DNA of 64,000 nt, from contig NZ_CP029551.1 in the NCBI RefSeq assembly GCF_003173735.1, positions 1,975,501 to 2,039,500 of the forward strand. The letters are read 5' to 3'. Below are positions 51,629-60,822 of the stretch, piece by piece. Each line of letters opens with the position of its first letter. Positions within the stretch are counted from its first letter, which is position 1. Made by a program: the position numbers and the translations under genes. The notes under the pieces were generated by a model, which made no database searches, was not told the DNA's origin, and was given only the letters and a program-made list of their open reading frames with translations. The DNA comes from Methylobacterium radiodurans (GTDB lineage: Bacteria; Pseudomonadota; Alphaproteobacteria; Rhizobiales; Beijerinckiaceae).

Positions 51629-54600
51629 CTAGCCCGGACCGGCACCGTCCCGCCGCCGCCGCTCGAGCGGCAGGTCGATCGTGCAGTGCACGGTGCCATC
51701 CCGCAGCTCGTAGTGCGTGCGGGCGTCGAGCGCGTAGGGCAGGGCTTTCTCGATCAGCTCGCGGCCGTAGCCGCCATTCACCGCGCCCTCCGCAGCAGGC
51801 GTCCGGACGACGCCTTCCTCGGTCCATTCCAGGGCGAGGCGGCGCTCGCCCGCCTCGTCCGCATAGGTCCGCCAACGCACGCGGAGCAGGCCGTCCTTCG
51901 AGGCCAGCGCGCCGTACTTGCGGGCGTTGGTGGCCAGCTCGTGGAGCGCCAGCGCCAGGGTCTGGACGCTGGCCTTGCGCAGGCAGACGTCCGGTCCTTC
52001 GAGGCTGACGCGCTCGGTCATCGCCGCCCCGAGCGCGTCGAGCTCGCTGCGGATCAGGGCGCTCAGCATGATCGACTCGTCGCCCGCCCGCGAGAGCAGA
52101 CCCTGCACACGGGAAAGCGCACCGAGGCGGTCGTTGAAGCGCGTGCGGAAGTCGTCGAACGTCGCGCTCGACGCCATGGTCTGGTGGGCGATGGAGCGCA
52201 CCACCGTGATCAGATTGCGGGTACGGTGCTGCAACTCGTTGACCATCACCTCCTGCTTCTCCTGCAGCTGGCGCAGGTCGTCGATGTCGGTCGAGGTCCC
52301 GAGCCACTCCACGATGGCGCCGCGCTCGTCGCGCACCGCGGTCGCGCGCATCTTGAACCAGCGGTAGAGGCCCGTCCCGCCGTGGCAGATCCGGCTCTCC
52401 ACCGCGAGCTGTCCGGTGCCCTCGGCCTCGCGCCAGTGCGCGAGCACCGCCGCCCGCTCGTCGGGATGCAGGGCCTTGAGCCAGCCGTGGTCGCGGCTCT
52501 CCGCCTCCGTCAGGCCGGTATAGGCGCACCATTGCGGGCTGGTCCATTGCCAGCGCCCGCCATCGACCGCCCGCCAGACGAGCTGCGGCATGCCCTCCAC
52601 CAGGGCGCGCAGGCGCCGCTCGCTCGCCTGCTGGCGCTCCTCCGCGAGCTTGCGGGCCGTGATGTCAACGAAGGTGACGACCACGCCCGCGATGAAGTTG
52701 TCGACGCTGCGGTAGGGCAGGACCCGGACCATGTAGCGCGCGCCCGTGGTCGAGCCGGTGATCTCGCGCTCCACGGCGGCGAGCGTGCGCAGCACGCGCC
52801 GGGCGTCGTCCTGCAGCTCCTCGTAGGCGATGCGCGACTTGATGTGGGCGATCGGCCGGCCGACGTCGGACTCGACGAGGTGGAAGATCTCGGTGACCGC
52901 GGGCGTGTGGTTGGTCACCCGGAGGTCGTTGTCGAGGAAGACCGTCGCGATCTGGGTGCTCTCCAGGAAGTTCTTGAGGTCGCTGTTGATGCGCCCGAGC
53001 TCCTGCACCCGGTGGCCGAGCTCGCCGTTGACGGTCGTCAGCTCCTCGTTGACCGATTGCAGCTCCTCCTTCGAGGTCTCCAGCTCCTCGTTGGCCGATT
53101 GCAGCTCCTCGTTGAGGGACTGGTACTCCTCGTTCGAGGCCTTCAGCTCCTCGTTGGTGCTCTCCAGCTCCTCGATCGTCGCCTGCAGCCGGTCCTTCGT
53201 GGTGCGCAGCTCCGCCTCGAGCCCGCGGGTATAGGCGTGCTGGCCCGAGGCGGAGCCACCGGAATCCGCATCCGCGTCGCGCGCCGCCGAGCCGTCCTTG
53301 AACAGCACGAAGTAGCTCGCCGGCCGGCCCGGCTCGTCCTGGAGCGGCTCCACCACGATCTCGACCATGATGCGGTGTCCGTTGACCCCCATCCGCACGC
53401 CCTCGGTCCGGACGGGGCTCCGGTCCGCCATCGCCCGCTCCAGCGCCGTGCGGAGGTCGAGGCGCAGGTCGGGATGGACGAGCTGGAGGAGGTTCAGGGT
53501 CGCGGTGCCGCCCGCCGGGTCGATGAAGCGCCCGGTGCGGCCCGAGAAGTGCAGGACCGTGCAGGCCTCGTCCACGATCACGTAGGCGGGGGCGTGGCGC
53601 TCGGCGAGGCGCTCGGCCCGGCGCGCGAGACCCGCCTCGATGTGGCGGGGGCGCTCGTCCGTCGTGGTTCCGGCGGGACCGGGCCGGCGCACCGCCGTGA
53701 AGGGGAAGTCGGGAAGAATCCGGGCGTGGGTCTCCAGCCGCCAGAAGATGCGGGAGCGGTTCTCCACCGGCGTGAACAGGTTGGCGTGGCGCGACACGTT
53801 CTCGGAGGTGCCGAGGAAGAGCGCGCCGCCCGGGCGGAGCGCGAAGTGGAAGACAGGGATCGCCCGGCTCTGCAGATCGGTGTCGAGATAGATCAGCAGG
53901 TTGCGGCAGGAGATCAGGTCGAGGCGCGAGAAGGGCGGATCCTTGATGATGCTGTGCTGCGAGAAGATGCACATCTCCCGCAGCTCCTTGATGATGTGGT
54001 AGGTGTTGCCCTCCCGCACGAACCAGCGCGCCAGCCGCTCCGGACCGACGTCGCGGGCGACGGTGTCGGCGTAGCGCGCGGCGCGCGCGGCGGCGAGCGC
54101 CCGCCCGTCGAGGTCGGTTGCGAAGATCTGGACCTGCGGCGCCTCGTCCAGGGTCGCCATGTGCTCGCGCAGCAGGATGCCGAGCGAGTAGGCCTCCTCG
54201 CCCGTCGAGCAGCCGACCACCCAGACGCGGACATGGTCGTTGCGCCCCTTGCCCGCGAAGAGCTGCGGGATCACCGCGCGCTCCAGCACCGCGAATTCCC
54301 GGGCGTCGCGGAAGAACTGGGTCACGCCGATCAGCAGGTCGTTGAAGAGCTGCTGCACCTCCTCGTGCTGGCCGCGCAGGTACTCGACATAGGCCCCGAT
54401 CTCGCTGCGCTGGACGACCTGCATCCGGCGCTGCACCCGGCGCAGGAAGGTGCCGGGCTTGTAGCCGTGGAAATCGTGCCCGGTCCTGTCGCGCAGCACC
54501 GCCGCGATGCTGGCGAGCGCCGCCGTGTCGGCGCCCGTTCCGACCTCCTCGCGGGTCGATTGCCGGATATAGGCCGCGAGCCGCGTCGCGAGCTCCTCGA

Positions 54601-55195
54601 CCGGCAGGATCGCGTCGGCGAGGGCGGCCGGCATGTTGCCGATCGCGAGGTCGCCCGCCCGGGTGCTCTCGGTCTCCTCGGCGAGGGTGAGGCCGCCGGC
54701 CTCCTTGACCGCCTTGAAGCCCAGGGTGCCGTCCTCGCCCGTATCGCCCAGGACCACCGCGATGGCGTGGCCCTCCGCGTGGCGCGCGAGCGAGACCAGG
54801 AAGCTGTCGATCGTGCCCCGGCGCCCGGCCTGCTCCTCCGGCACGGCGGTGCGGAAATGCCCCGCCTCGATGCCGACCAGGAGGTCGGAAGCGGGCAGGT
54901 AGATCCGGCCTTCGAGCACGGGCTCACCGTCCGCGATCCCCGAGAACGCGCGCCCGTTTGCGCGGAGCGCCTCGGCCAGGCGCTCCGAGTCGAGCGCCTG
55001 GCGGTTGCGCAGGACCACCACGATCGCGACGCCACCGCCGAGGGGCAGGCTCTTCAGCAAGCGCTCCAGCGCGGCGGTATCGGCCCCGTCCCCGGTCAGG
55101 GCGACGATCACGCGCGCGCGCTCGGAAGCTGCCTGCGAGGCCGGTTTCTTCGCCACGACCCTTACCCCTCTTGCGCCGCGGGCGCCCGCGGCCAT
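51629..55195 (-). CDS. CheB-CheR-PAS-HWE histidine kinase hybrid
   Basis: An 1188-aa signalling protein. Residues about 25-215 are a CheB-like domain that lacks the active-site Ser motif (VALTGDGADT in place of GxSAGG) and the partner His, so it should not demethylate. CheR follows (about 245-490): FFRDAREF, VWVVGCSTGEEAYSLGILL for SAM, LISCRNLLIYLD. Then comes a PAS-like region, a coiled coil with repeated EELQS/NEEL (about 670-740), two PAS domains (LGTSTDID) and an HWE kinase, with the phospho-acceptor His in NELQHRTRNLITVVRSIAHQ and ALALHELATNARKYGAL as the N-box. The ATG at 55195 is used; a GTG at 55156 has a better Shine-Dalgarno. The free-standing CheB gene ends 31 bases upstream. Confidence 0.9.
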   Translation of the reverse strand: MAAGARGARGVRVVAKKPASQAASERARVIVALTGDGADTAALERLLKSLPLGGGVAIVVVLRNRQALDSERLAEALRANGRAFSGIADGEPVLEGRIYLPASDLLVGIEAGHFRTAVPEEQAGRRGTIDSFLVSLARHAEGHAIAVVLGDTGEDGTLGFKAVKEAGGLTLAEETESTRAGDLAIGNMPAALADAILPVEELATRLAAYIRQSTREEVGTGADTAALASIAAVLRDRTGHDFHGYKPGTFLRRVQRRMQVVQRSEIGAYVEYLRGQHEEVQQLFNDLLIGVTQFFRDAREFAVLERAVIPQLFAGKGRNDHVRVWVVGCSTGEEAYSLGILLREHMATLDEAPQVQIFATDLDGRALAAARAARYADTVARDVGPERLARWFVREGNTYHIIKELREMCIFSQHSIIKDPPFSRLDLISCRNLLIYLDTDLQSRAIPVFHFALRPGGALFLGTSENVSRHANLFTPVENRSRIFWRLETHARILPDFPFTAVRRPGPAGTTTDERPRHIEAGLARRAERLAERHAPAYVIVDEACTVLHFSGRTGRFIDPAGGTATLNLLQLVHPDLRLDLRTALERAMADRSPVRTEGVRMGVNGHRIMVEIVVEPLQDEPGRPASYFVLFKDGSAARDADADSGGSASGQHAYTRGLEAELRTTKDRLQATIEELESTNEELKASNEEYQSLNEELQSANEELETSKEELQSVNEELTTVNGELGHRVQELGRINSDLKNFLESTQIATVFLDNDLRVTNHTPAVTEIFHLVESDVGRPIAHIKSRIAYEELQDDARRVLRTLAAVEREITGSTTGARYMVRVLPYRSVDNFIAGVVVTFVDITARKLAEERQQASERRLRALVEGMPQLVWRAVDGGRWQWTSPQWCAYTGLTEAESRDHGWLKALHPDERAAVLAHWREAEGTGQLAVESRICHGGTGLYRWFKMRATAVRDERGAIVEWLGTSTDIDDLRQLQEKQEVMVNELQHRTRNLITVVRSIAHQTMASSATFDDFRTRFNDRLGALSRVQGLLSRAGDESIMLSALIRSELDALGAAMTERVSLEGPDVCLRKASVQTLALALHELATNARKYGALASKDGLLRVRWRTYADEAGERRLALEWTEEGVVRTPAAEGAVNGGYGRELIEKALPYALDARTHYELRDGTVHCTIDLPLERRRRDGAGPG

Positions 55196-55226
55196 CGAAG
55201 CCCTGCGGCCGCCCCGCTGGCGCGCC

Positions 55227-56240
55227 TCAGGCCTCCGGCTCCCCGCCGCCGCCGCGGGGCTCGAACGTGTCGAGCACCGCGCGGCGGAGCGTTTCGGTAT
55301 AGTCCCGATACTCGGCCGCGCGCGCCTCGTACATCTCGGCCACGGCGTTGCGGCCCGTCTCCCGCGCCTCGACGGCCATCCGGGCGACGAGTTCCGCCCG
55401 CTCGCCGACGATGCGCAGCGCGACCCGCATCGCCTCGTCGACCGCGCCCTCCTGGGCCTTGGCGGCCGCCTCCGCGGTGTAGGCGTGCCCGACTTGGCAG
55501 CGGAAGCGCAGGGGTCTGGCCCCGCGCACCTCCGAGAGCACGCCGCCGCAATGGGGGCAGGAGAGGGCGACCGGGTCGGCGAAGCGCCGCAACACGCCGC
55601 TATCGATCCGTTCGCCCGCCGCGATGTCGACCTCCAGGCGGATCTCGGGCGGCACCGGCAGGCGCGGGCCGGCCTGCTCCTGCACGAGGTCGGCGAGAAC
55701 GTCCCCGATCCGGTCGGCCGGCACGGTGAGGCCGTCCGCGACCGCCGCGAGCGCGCTCCTCGGCATCTCGTCGGCGATCGCGTCCGCCGGATCCTGCACG
55801 AGCGCGACCCCGCCGCAGCGCCGCACCGCGTCGAGGCCCGCCGCGCCGTCGTTGAGGAGCCCGCTCAGGATCACGCCGATCACCCGCGGCCCGTAGGTCG
55901 CGGCGGCCGAGCGGAACAGCGGGTCGATCGAGGGGCGGGCCATGTTCTCGCGCGGGCCCCGCCCGAGCCGGATCCGCCCGTCCTCCAGGATGAGGTGATG
56001 GTCGGGCACACCGAGATAAATGTGCCCCGGCGCGATCGCCAGGCCGTCCTCCGCAGGGTGGACCGGCAGGCGCGCGGCGGCGGCGCTCACCGTTGCGAGC
56101 AGGCCGAGGCTCCGGGCCGGGATGTGCAGCACCACGAAGATCGCGGCCGCGAGCGTGTCCGGCAGCGCGCCCAGAATCGCCTTCAATGGTGCGGTTGCGC
56201 CGGAGGAGCCGCCGATGACGATGATGTCGCGATTGCTCAT
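55227..56240 (-). CDS. cheB: CheB-type protein-glutamate methylesterase without receiver domain
   Basis: A 337-aa protein. The catalytic triad regions are intact: IVIGGSSGATAPLKAILGAL (Ser), AAIFVVLHIPARSLG (His) and GVILSGLLNDGAAGLDAVRR (Asp). There is no N-terminal receiver domain. The C-terminal part has LSCPHCGGVLSE and RFRCQVGHAYTAEAAAKAQE, a possible zinc-binding segment of a kind seen in stand-alone CheB proteins next to hybrid kinases, then a long helix. It is cotranscribed with the hybrid kinase gene, whose own CheB domain looks dead, so this protein probably supplies the esterase activity of the pathway. Confidence 0.9.
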   Translation of the reverse strand: MSNRDIIVIGGSSGATAPLKAILGALPDTLAAAIFVVLHIPARSLGLLATVSAAAARLPVHPAEDGLAIAPGHIYLGVPDHHLILEDGRIRLGRGPRENMARPSIDPLFRSAAATYGPRVIGVILSGLLNDGAAGLDAVRRCGGVALVQDPADAIADEMPRSALAAVADGLTVPADRIGDVLADLVQEQAGPRLPVPPEIRLEVDIAAGERIDSGVLRRFADPVALSCPHCGGVLSEVRGARPLRFRCQVGHAYTAEAAAKAQEGAVDEAMRVALRIVGERAELVARMAVEARETGRNAVAEMYEARAAEYRDYTETLRRAVLDTFEPRGGGGEPEA

Positions 56241-56323
56241 CGGATGCTCACGAGGTCTGGGGGATGCCTCGTCAACCGAAGGCGCGACCGTGCGGTTCTG
56301 CGGCCGGCCCCGACTGCTTCCGC

Positions 56324-56360
56324 GCGCCTCCTCAGTGCGCCTCCTCAGTGCGCCTCCTGC
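56324..56360. repeat. 13-bp tandem repeat over the polA stop
   Basis: GCGCCTCCTCAGT occurs at 56324-56336 and 56337-56349, with a partial third copy to about 56358. On the minus strand each copy reads ACTGAGGAGGCGC, so the repeat holds the polA stop codon and a Shine-Dalgarno-like GAGGAGG ahead of cheB. Confidence 0.6.
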
Positions 56361-59300
56361 CAGTTGCCGGCGTCTCGGGCCTCGACCACCAGCGGCACCC
56401 GCAGCGTCAGGGCCGGGGCGGGCGCCTGCTCCATCACCGCGGCGATCACGGGGAGCGCCCGGGCGACCTCGCCCTCGGGCGCCTCGAAGACCAACTCGTC
56501 GTGCACCTGCAGCAGCATGCGCGCCTCGATCTTCTCGGCGGCGAGCGCGCCCTCCATCCTGGCCATGGCGCGCCGGATGATGTCGGCGGCCGTGCCCTGG
56601 ATCGGCGCGTTGATCGCCTGCCGCTCCACGCTCGCGCGCTCTTGCGGGTTGTTCGAGCGGATTTGCGGGTAGTGGCAGACCCGGCCGAACAGGGTGGTGA
56701 CGTAGCCCTTGTCGCGGCAGAGGCGCTTCGTCGTGTCGATGTAGTCCCGGATGCCGGGGAAGCGCTCGAAATATTGCTTGATGAAGGCCGAGGCCTCGGC
56801 CTGGCCGATGCCGAGCCGGTCGGCGAGGCCGAAGGCCGAGATGCCGTAGATGATGCCGAAATTGATGGTCTTGGCCCGCCGCCTGAGATCCGGCGTCATA
56901 TCGGAGAGCGGCACGCCGAACATCGCCGAGGCGGTGGCCGCGTGGATGTCGATGCCCTCCGCGAAGGCCTCGCGCAGCTGCGGCACGTCCGCGATGTGGG
57001 CCAGGATGCGCAGCTCCACCTGGCTATAGTCGGCCGAGATCAGCCGGTTGCCGGGGGCGGCCACGAAGGCGCGGCGGATGCGCCGGCCTTCTTCCGTGCG
57101 GATCGGGATGTTCTGCAGGTTCGGATCGGAGGAGGAGAGCCGGCCCGTCGTGGTGGCGGCGAGCGAGAACGAGGTGTGGACCCGGCTCGATTCCCGGTCG
57201 GCATGGGCCTGGAGCGCGTCCGTGTAGGTCGATTTCAGCTTCGAGAGCTGGCGCCACTCCAGGATCTTCTTCGGCAGCTCGTGTCCGGCCTGTGCCAGCT
57301 CCTCCAGCAGCGTCGCGGGGGTCGCCCACTGGCCGGACGGCGTCTTCTTGGCGCCGGGCAGGCCCATCTTGCCGAACAGGATGTCGCCGATCTGCTTCGG
57401 GGAGCTGACCGAGAACTTCTCCTGCGCGTCCTCCTGGATCTCCTCCTCCAGGCGCGCGAGCGTCTGCGAGAAGTCGCCGGACAGCCGGCTCAGCATGTCG
57501 CGATCGACCCGGATGCCCGCCCGCTCCATCCGGGCGATCACCGCGATCAGCGGGCGCTCCAGGGTCTCGTAGACGGCGACCCGCCGCTCGGCGACGAGGC
57601 GCGGCTTCATCATGCGCCAGAGGCGCAGGGTCACGTCGGCGTCCTCGGCCGCGTAGGCGGTGGCTCTGTCGATCGCGACCTTGTCGAAGGTCACCTTGTT
57701 GCGGCCGGTGCCGGCCACGTCCGCGAAGGTGATCGGCTGGTGGCCGAGATGGCGCCGGGCGAGTTCGTCCATGCCGTGCCCGCCCTTGCCGGCGTCGAGC
57801 ACGTAGGAGATCAGCATCGTGTCGTCGAAGGGCGCCACCTCGATCCCGTGGCGGGCGAGCACCAGCCAGTCGTATTTCAGGTTCTGGCCAACCTTCAGGA
57901 CGCCCGGATCCTCGAGCAGGCCCTTCAGGCGCTTCAGCGCGGCGGCGGGGTCGATCTGGCCGGCTACGCGCCGGAACTCGCCGGTGGCCTGCTTCGCCGT
58001 GCCGAAGAGGTCGCCCTCGCCCGCGCCCTCGACCGGCGCGACATGCTCCAGCGGGATATAGGCGGCCCGCCCCGGCGCGGTGGCGAGCGAGACGCCGACG
58101 AGGCCGGCATGGTGCGCGTCGAGGTCGTCGGTCTCGGTATCGACCGCGACGATTCCGGCCTCCCGCGCCTCCGCGATCCAGGCGTCGAGATGTTCGAGCG
58201 TGCGGATCGTCTCGTAGGATTCCGTGTCGAAGGGCTTGACCGACTCCGCCGCGCGGGCCGCCACGAGGCCACCGGGCGTCGGCTCGGGCGGGGCCCTGTT
58301 GCGGGGTGCCGCATCCGGCAGGTCGAACGCGGCGAAGGGATCGACCTCGCCGCCCTCCGGCGGCGCGGCGCCCGGCGCGCGCTCAGGCCCCGCCGCCGCA
58401 GTCTCGGGATCGGGCGGCACGGCATCGCCGAAGAACGGCACCGCGTCGCTGCCGCCCTCGGCGTTGGCGTAGCCGTGCGCCCTGGCGCCCGGCAGCAGGC
58501 GCGGGTCGGGCCGCACCGCCTCCGGATCGACATGGAGCATCTGGGCGATGCGCCGCGTCAGCGTGTTGAACTCCATCGCCTTGAGGAAGCCGACCAGCCG
58601 CTCCGGGTCGGGGGCGGGCAGCGCCAGGGCGTCGAGCGGCACGGGGACGGGCACGTCCTCCATCAGCGCCACGAGCCTTCGCGAGAGCTTGGCCTGGTCG
58701 ATGTTGGCGAGCAGGGTCTCGCGGCGCTTGGGCTGCTTGATCTCGCCCGCCCGCTCCAGCAGCGCCTCCAGGCTGCCGAACTCCTTGATCAGCGCGGCCG
58801 CCGTCTTCAGGCCGATGCCCGGCACGCCCGGCACGTTGTCGGAGGTGTCGCCGATCAACGCCAGCGCGTCGCCGATCTGGTTCGGCTGCAGCCCCTCCCA
58901 CTTGGCGACGATCGCCTCGACGTCGAGGTTGCGCTCGGGCCGGTAGCCCGGCTTGCCCTTGGCGCCCGATTCGAAATCGTAGAAGCGCACGAGGGGGCCC
59001 ACGAGCTGCATCAGGTCCTTGTCGGAGGACACGATGATGACGCCCGCGCCCCGCGCCTCCGCCTGCCGCGCGTAGGTGGCGATGAGGTCGTCGGCCTCGT
59101 AGCGCTCCAGCTCGATCGCGTGCAGGCCGAAGGCGCGCACCGCGTCGCGCATCAGCGGCATCTGCCGCTTGAGGTCGTCCGGCGCGTCCGGGCGGTGGCC
59201 CTTGTAGTCCGGGAACATCTCCTTGCGGAAAGACCCTTCCGACTTGTCGAAGACGATGCCGAGATGGCTGGGCTTCGTGCCGGCCGCGCCGTCCTGAAGG

Positions 59301-59518
59301 AACTGCGCGATCTTGGTGCAGAACAGCCGCACCGCGCCGGTCGGCAGCCCGTCCGAGGGCCGGGAATTGTACTTCTGGTCTTGGTTGATCGACTGGAAAT
59401 AGGCCCGGAAGATGAAGGACGAGCCGTCCACCAGGATCACTTGGTCGCCGGGGCCGACCGGCTTGCCCGCGCCTCCCTCGGCAGTCTCGCTCGGCTGGGT
59501 CTCGGTCTTCGCGCTCAT
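56345..59518 (-). CDS. polA: DNA polymerase I
   Basis: A 1057-aa polymerase with all three activities. The 5'-3' exonuclease (about residues 25-310) has FIFRAYFQSINQ and DNVPGVPGIGLKTAAALIKE. The proofreading domain is intact: VDTETDDLDAHHAGL (Exo I), GQNLKYDWLVLARHG (Exo II) and YAAEDADVTLRL (Exo III). The polymerase has motif A ISADYSQVELRILAHIA, motif B RRRAKTINFGIIYGISAFGL and motif C LLQVHDELVFEAP. It fills gaps in repair and removes Okazaki primers. A Pro/Ala/Asp-rich linker of about 100 residues between the exonucleases explains the extra length. ATG 59518 (GAAGG upstream) is preferred over 59536. Confidence 0.95.
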   Translation of the reverse strand: MSAKTETQPSETAEGGAGKPVGPGDQVILVDGSSFIFRAYFQSINQDQKYNSRPSDGLPTGAVRLFCTKIAQFLQDGAAGTKPSHLGIVFDKSEGSFRKEMFPDYKGHRPDAPDDLKRQMPLMRDAVRAFGLHAIELERYEADDLIATYARQAEARGAGVIIVSSDKDLMQLVGPLVRFYDFESGAKGKPGYRPERNLDVEAIVAKWEGLQPNQIGDALALIGDTSDNVPGVPGIGLKTAAALIKEFGSLEALLERAGEIKQPKRRETLLANIDQAKLSRRLVALMEDVPVPVPLDALALPAPDPERLVGFLKAMEFNTLTRRIAQMLHVDPEAVRPDPRLLPGARAHGYANAEGGSDAVPFFGDAVPPDPETAAAGPERAPGAAPPEGGEVDPFAAFDLPDAAPRNRAPPEPTPGGLVAARAAESVKPFDTESYETIRTLEHLDAWIAEAREAGIVAVDTETDDLDAHHAGLVGVSLATAPGRAAYIPLEHVAPVEGAGEGDLFGTAKQATGEFRRVAGQIDPAAALKRLKGLLEDPGVLKVGQNLKYDWLVLARHGIEVAPFDDTMLISYVLDAGKGGHGMDELARRHLGHQPITFADVAGTGRNKVTFDKVAIDRATAYAAEDADVTLRLWRMMKPRLVAERRVAVYETLERPLIAVIARMERAGIRVDRDMLSRLSGDFSQTLARLEEEIQEDAQEKFSVSSPKQIGDILFGKMGLPGAKKTPSGQWATPATLLEELAQAGHELPKKILEWRQLSKLKSTYTDALQAHADRESSRVHTSFSLAATTTGRLSSSDPNLQNIPIRTEEGRRIRRAFVAAPGNRLISADYSQVELRILAHIADVPQLREAFAEGIDIHAATASAMFGVPLSDMTPDLRRRAKTINFGIIYGISAFGLADRLGIGQAEASAFIKQYFERFPGIRDYIDTTKRLCRDKGYVTTLFGRVCHYPQIRSNNPQERASVERQAINAPIQGTAADIIRRAMARMEGALAAEKIEARMLLQVHDELVFEAPEGEVARALPVIAAVMEQAPAPALTLRVPLVVEARDAGNWQEAH

Positions 59519-59630
59519 CGGGCCTTCGCGTCGCATCGCCAGGGGCCCTGTCTAGTGCCGTTCCCGCCTGCGGGAAACGGGGGCCGGGGCCGCGGGGCCG
59601 GGCATCCTGCGCCCGGTGCTCCGCTCACTG

Positions 59631-60812
59631 TCAGACCCCGTCGACCGGGTCGGCATCGATGCGCACCCGCAGGATCGCGTAGGGCGGCCTTTGCAGGTCC
59701 TGCCCGGCGTTGAATTCCGGCCGGCGGTTCACCTGCGCGGCCGAGATGTAGAGCCAGCGCTCCGGTGTGATCCAGAAGGTGTCGGCCCAGACCAGCCGGT
59801 CGTCTGCGGCCAGCACCGTGATCCGCCCGTCCGGATCGCGCCGGCCCACCGCGTTGTGCTCCTGCAGGCTCAGGTAGACCCGGTCCTTCGAGTCGGTGGT
59901 CAGGCCGCCCGTCAGGCCCTTCTCGCCGAGATCCTTCACGCTGGCGGCGACCATCGCGTCGCTCGCCCCCGGATCGAGCAGGGCGGCGGTGTCGACCGCG
60001 TAGAGGTGCCGGGCCATGAGCGGCGCGTAGTAGAGCCGCGCCCCGTCCGGGCTGAGCGCGATGCCGTTGGCGCCGCCCTTCGGGCTCTGCGGCGGACCGT
60101 CTCCCTTGGTCTGCATCACCGGCCGCCGCTCGACGAACTTGACGACGCCCTTCTGCGACTGCGTGCTGGCGTGCTCGGCCAGCCGCCGCAGCACCAGCCC
60201 GCTCGTGAGATCGACGGCCAGGATCGCGCCCTTCCCGTCCTGGCCCTGGTCGGTGATGTAGGCGACGGGCCGTCCGTTCAGCCGTCCGACCCGCAGGTCG
60301 TTCAGCGAGGAGGTCGGCGAGACACCGGAATCGAGCGGCACAACGCGCGCGATTCGGTTCGTGCCGATGTCGATCTGGACGAGCTTGGCGCCGCCCGGAA
60401 CCGGCGCGCCCTTGCCCTCGGGCAGGCCGGCATCGAGCAGCCAGAGCGTGTCGTCACGGTCGAAGACGCCGTTCGGGACGTGGAACAGGCTCGCCTGCGG
60501 GCGCTTCGGGTCCGGCCGGTTGCTCTCGGCATCGGGATAGGGGCGGACGGAGCCGTCCGGCATCACCTCGCCCACAGTCACCGGCACGTCGGCGGTGAAG
60601 CGCGGCATCATCACGAAGACCCGGCCCCCGCGCGCGATCGCAAGGCCGGTCGGCGTCGAGGGTGCGTCGGCGAGGTGGGCGAGTTCGAGCGCGCCGACCG
60701 GGCGGCTCGGGCTGGCGGTCCGCGCCTCGGATCTCGCGCGGGCGGGGCCCGCCGCGCCGGCCGCGAGCGCGACGAGGCCGGAGCCGATCAGGTGGCGGCG
60801 GTCGATGGGCAA
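59631..60812 (-). CDS. Exported major-royal-jelly-family protein (beta-propeller)
   Basis: A 393-aa protein with a signal sequence (RRHLIGSGLVALAAGAAGPA) that has a Tat-like start. The mature part matches the royal-jelly/Yellow family: GRVFVMMPRFTADVPVTVGE, NDLRVGRLNGRPVAYITDQG, and NGIALSPDGARLYYAPLMAR, with LTTDSKDRVYLSLQEHNAVG. Function in bacteria is largely unknown. It starts 10 bases after the SMP-30 gene ends, so the two propeller proteins are probably cotranscribed and may act on related periplasmic substrates. Confidence 0.88.
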   Translation of the reverse strand: MPIDRRHLIGSGLVALAAGAAGPARARSEARTASPSRPVGALELAHLADAPSTPTGLAIARGGRVFVMMPRFTADVPVTVGEVMPDGSVRPYPDAESNRPDPKRPQASLFHVPNGVFDRDDTLWLLDAGLPEGKGAPVPGGAKLVQIDIGTNRIARVVPLDSGVSPTSSLNDLRVGRLNGRPVAYITDQGQDGKGAILAVDLTSGLVLRRLAEHASTQSQKGVVKFVERRPVMQTKGDGPPQSPKGGANGIALSPDGARLYYAPLMARHLYAVDTAALLDPGASDAMVAASVKDLGEKGLTGGLTTDSKDRVYLSLQEHNAVGRRDPDGRITVLAADDRLVWADTFWITPERWLYISAAQVNRRPEFNAGQDLQRPPYAILRVRIDADPVDGV

Positions 60813-60822
60813 GCGGCTCTCC

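Noticed and set aside
51611..55729. 1372-aa plus-strand open frame
   Set aside because: It is the antisense shadow of the CheB-CheR-kinase gene: Arg/Ala/Val/Leu-rich without domains, while the minus strand has clear catalytic motifs.
56264..59713. 1149-aa plus-strand open frame
   Set aside because: Antisense shadow of polA; the composition is typical of reversed GC-rich codons and there are no motifs.
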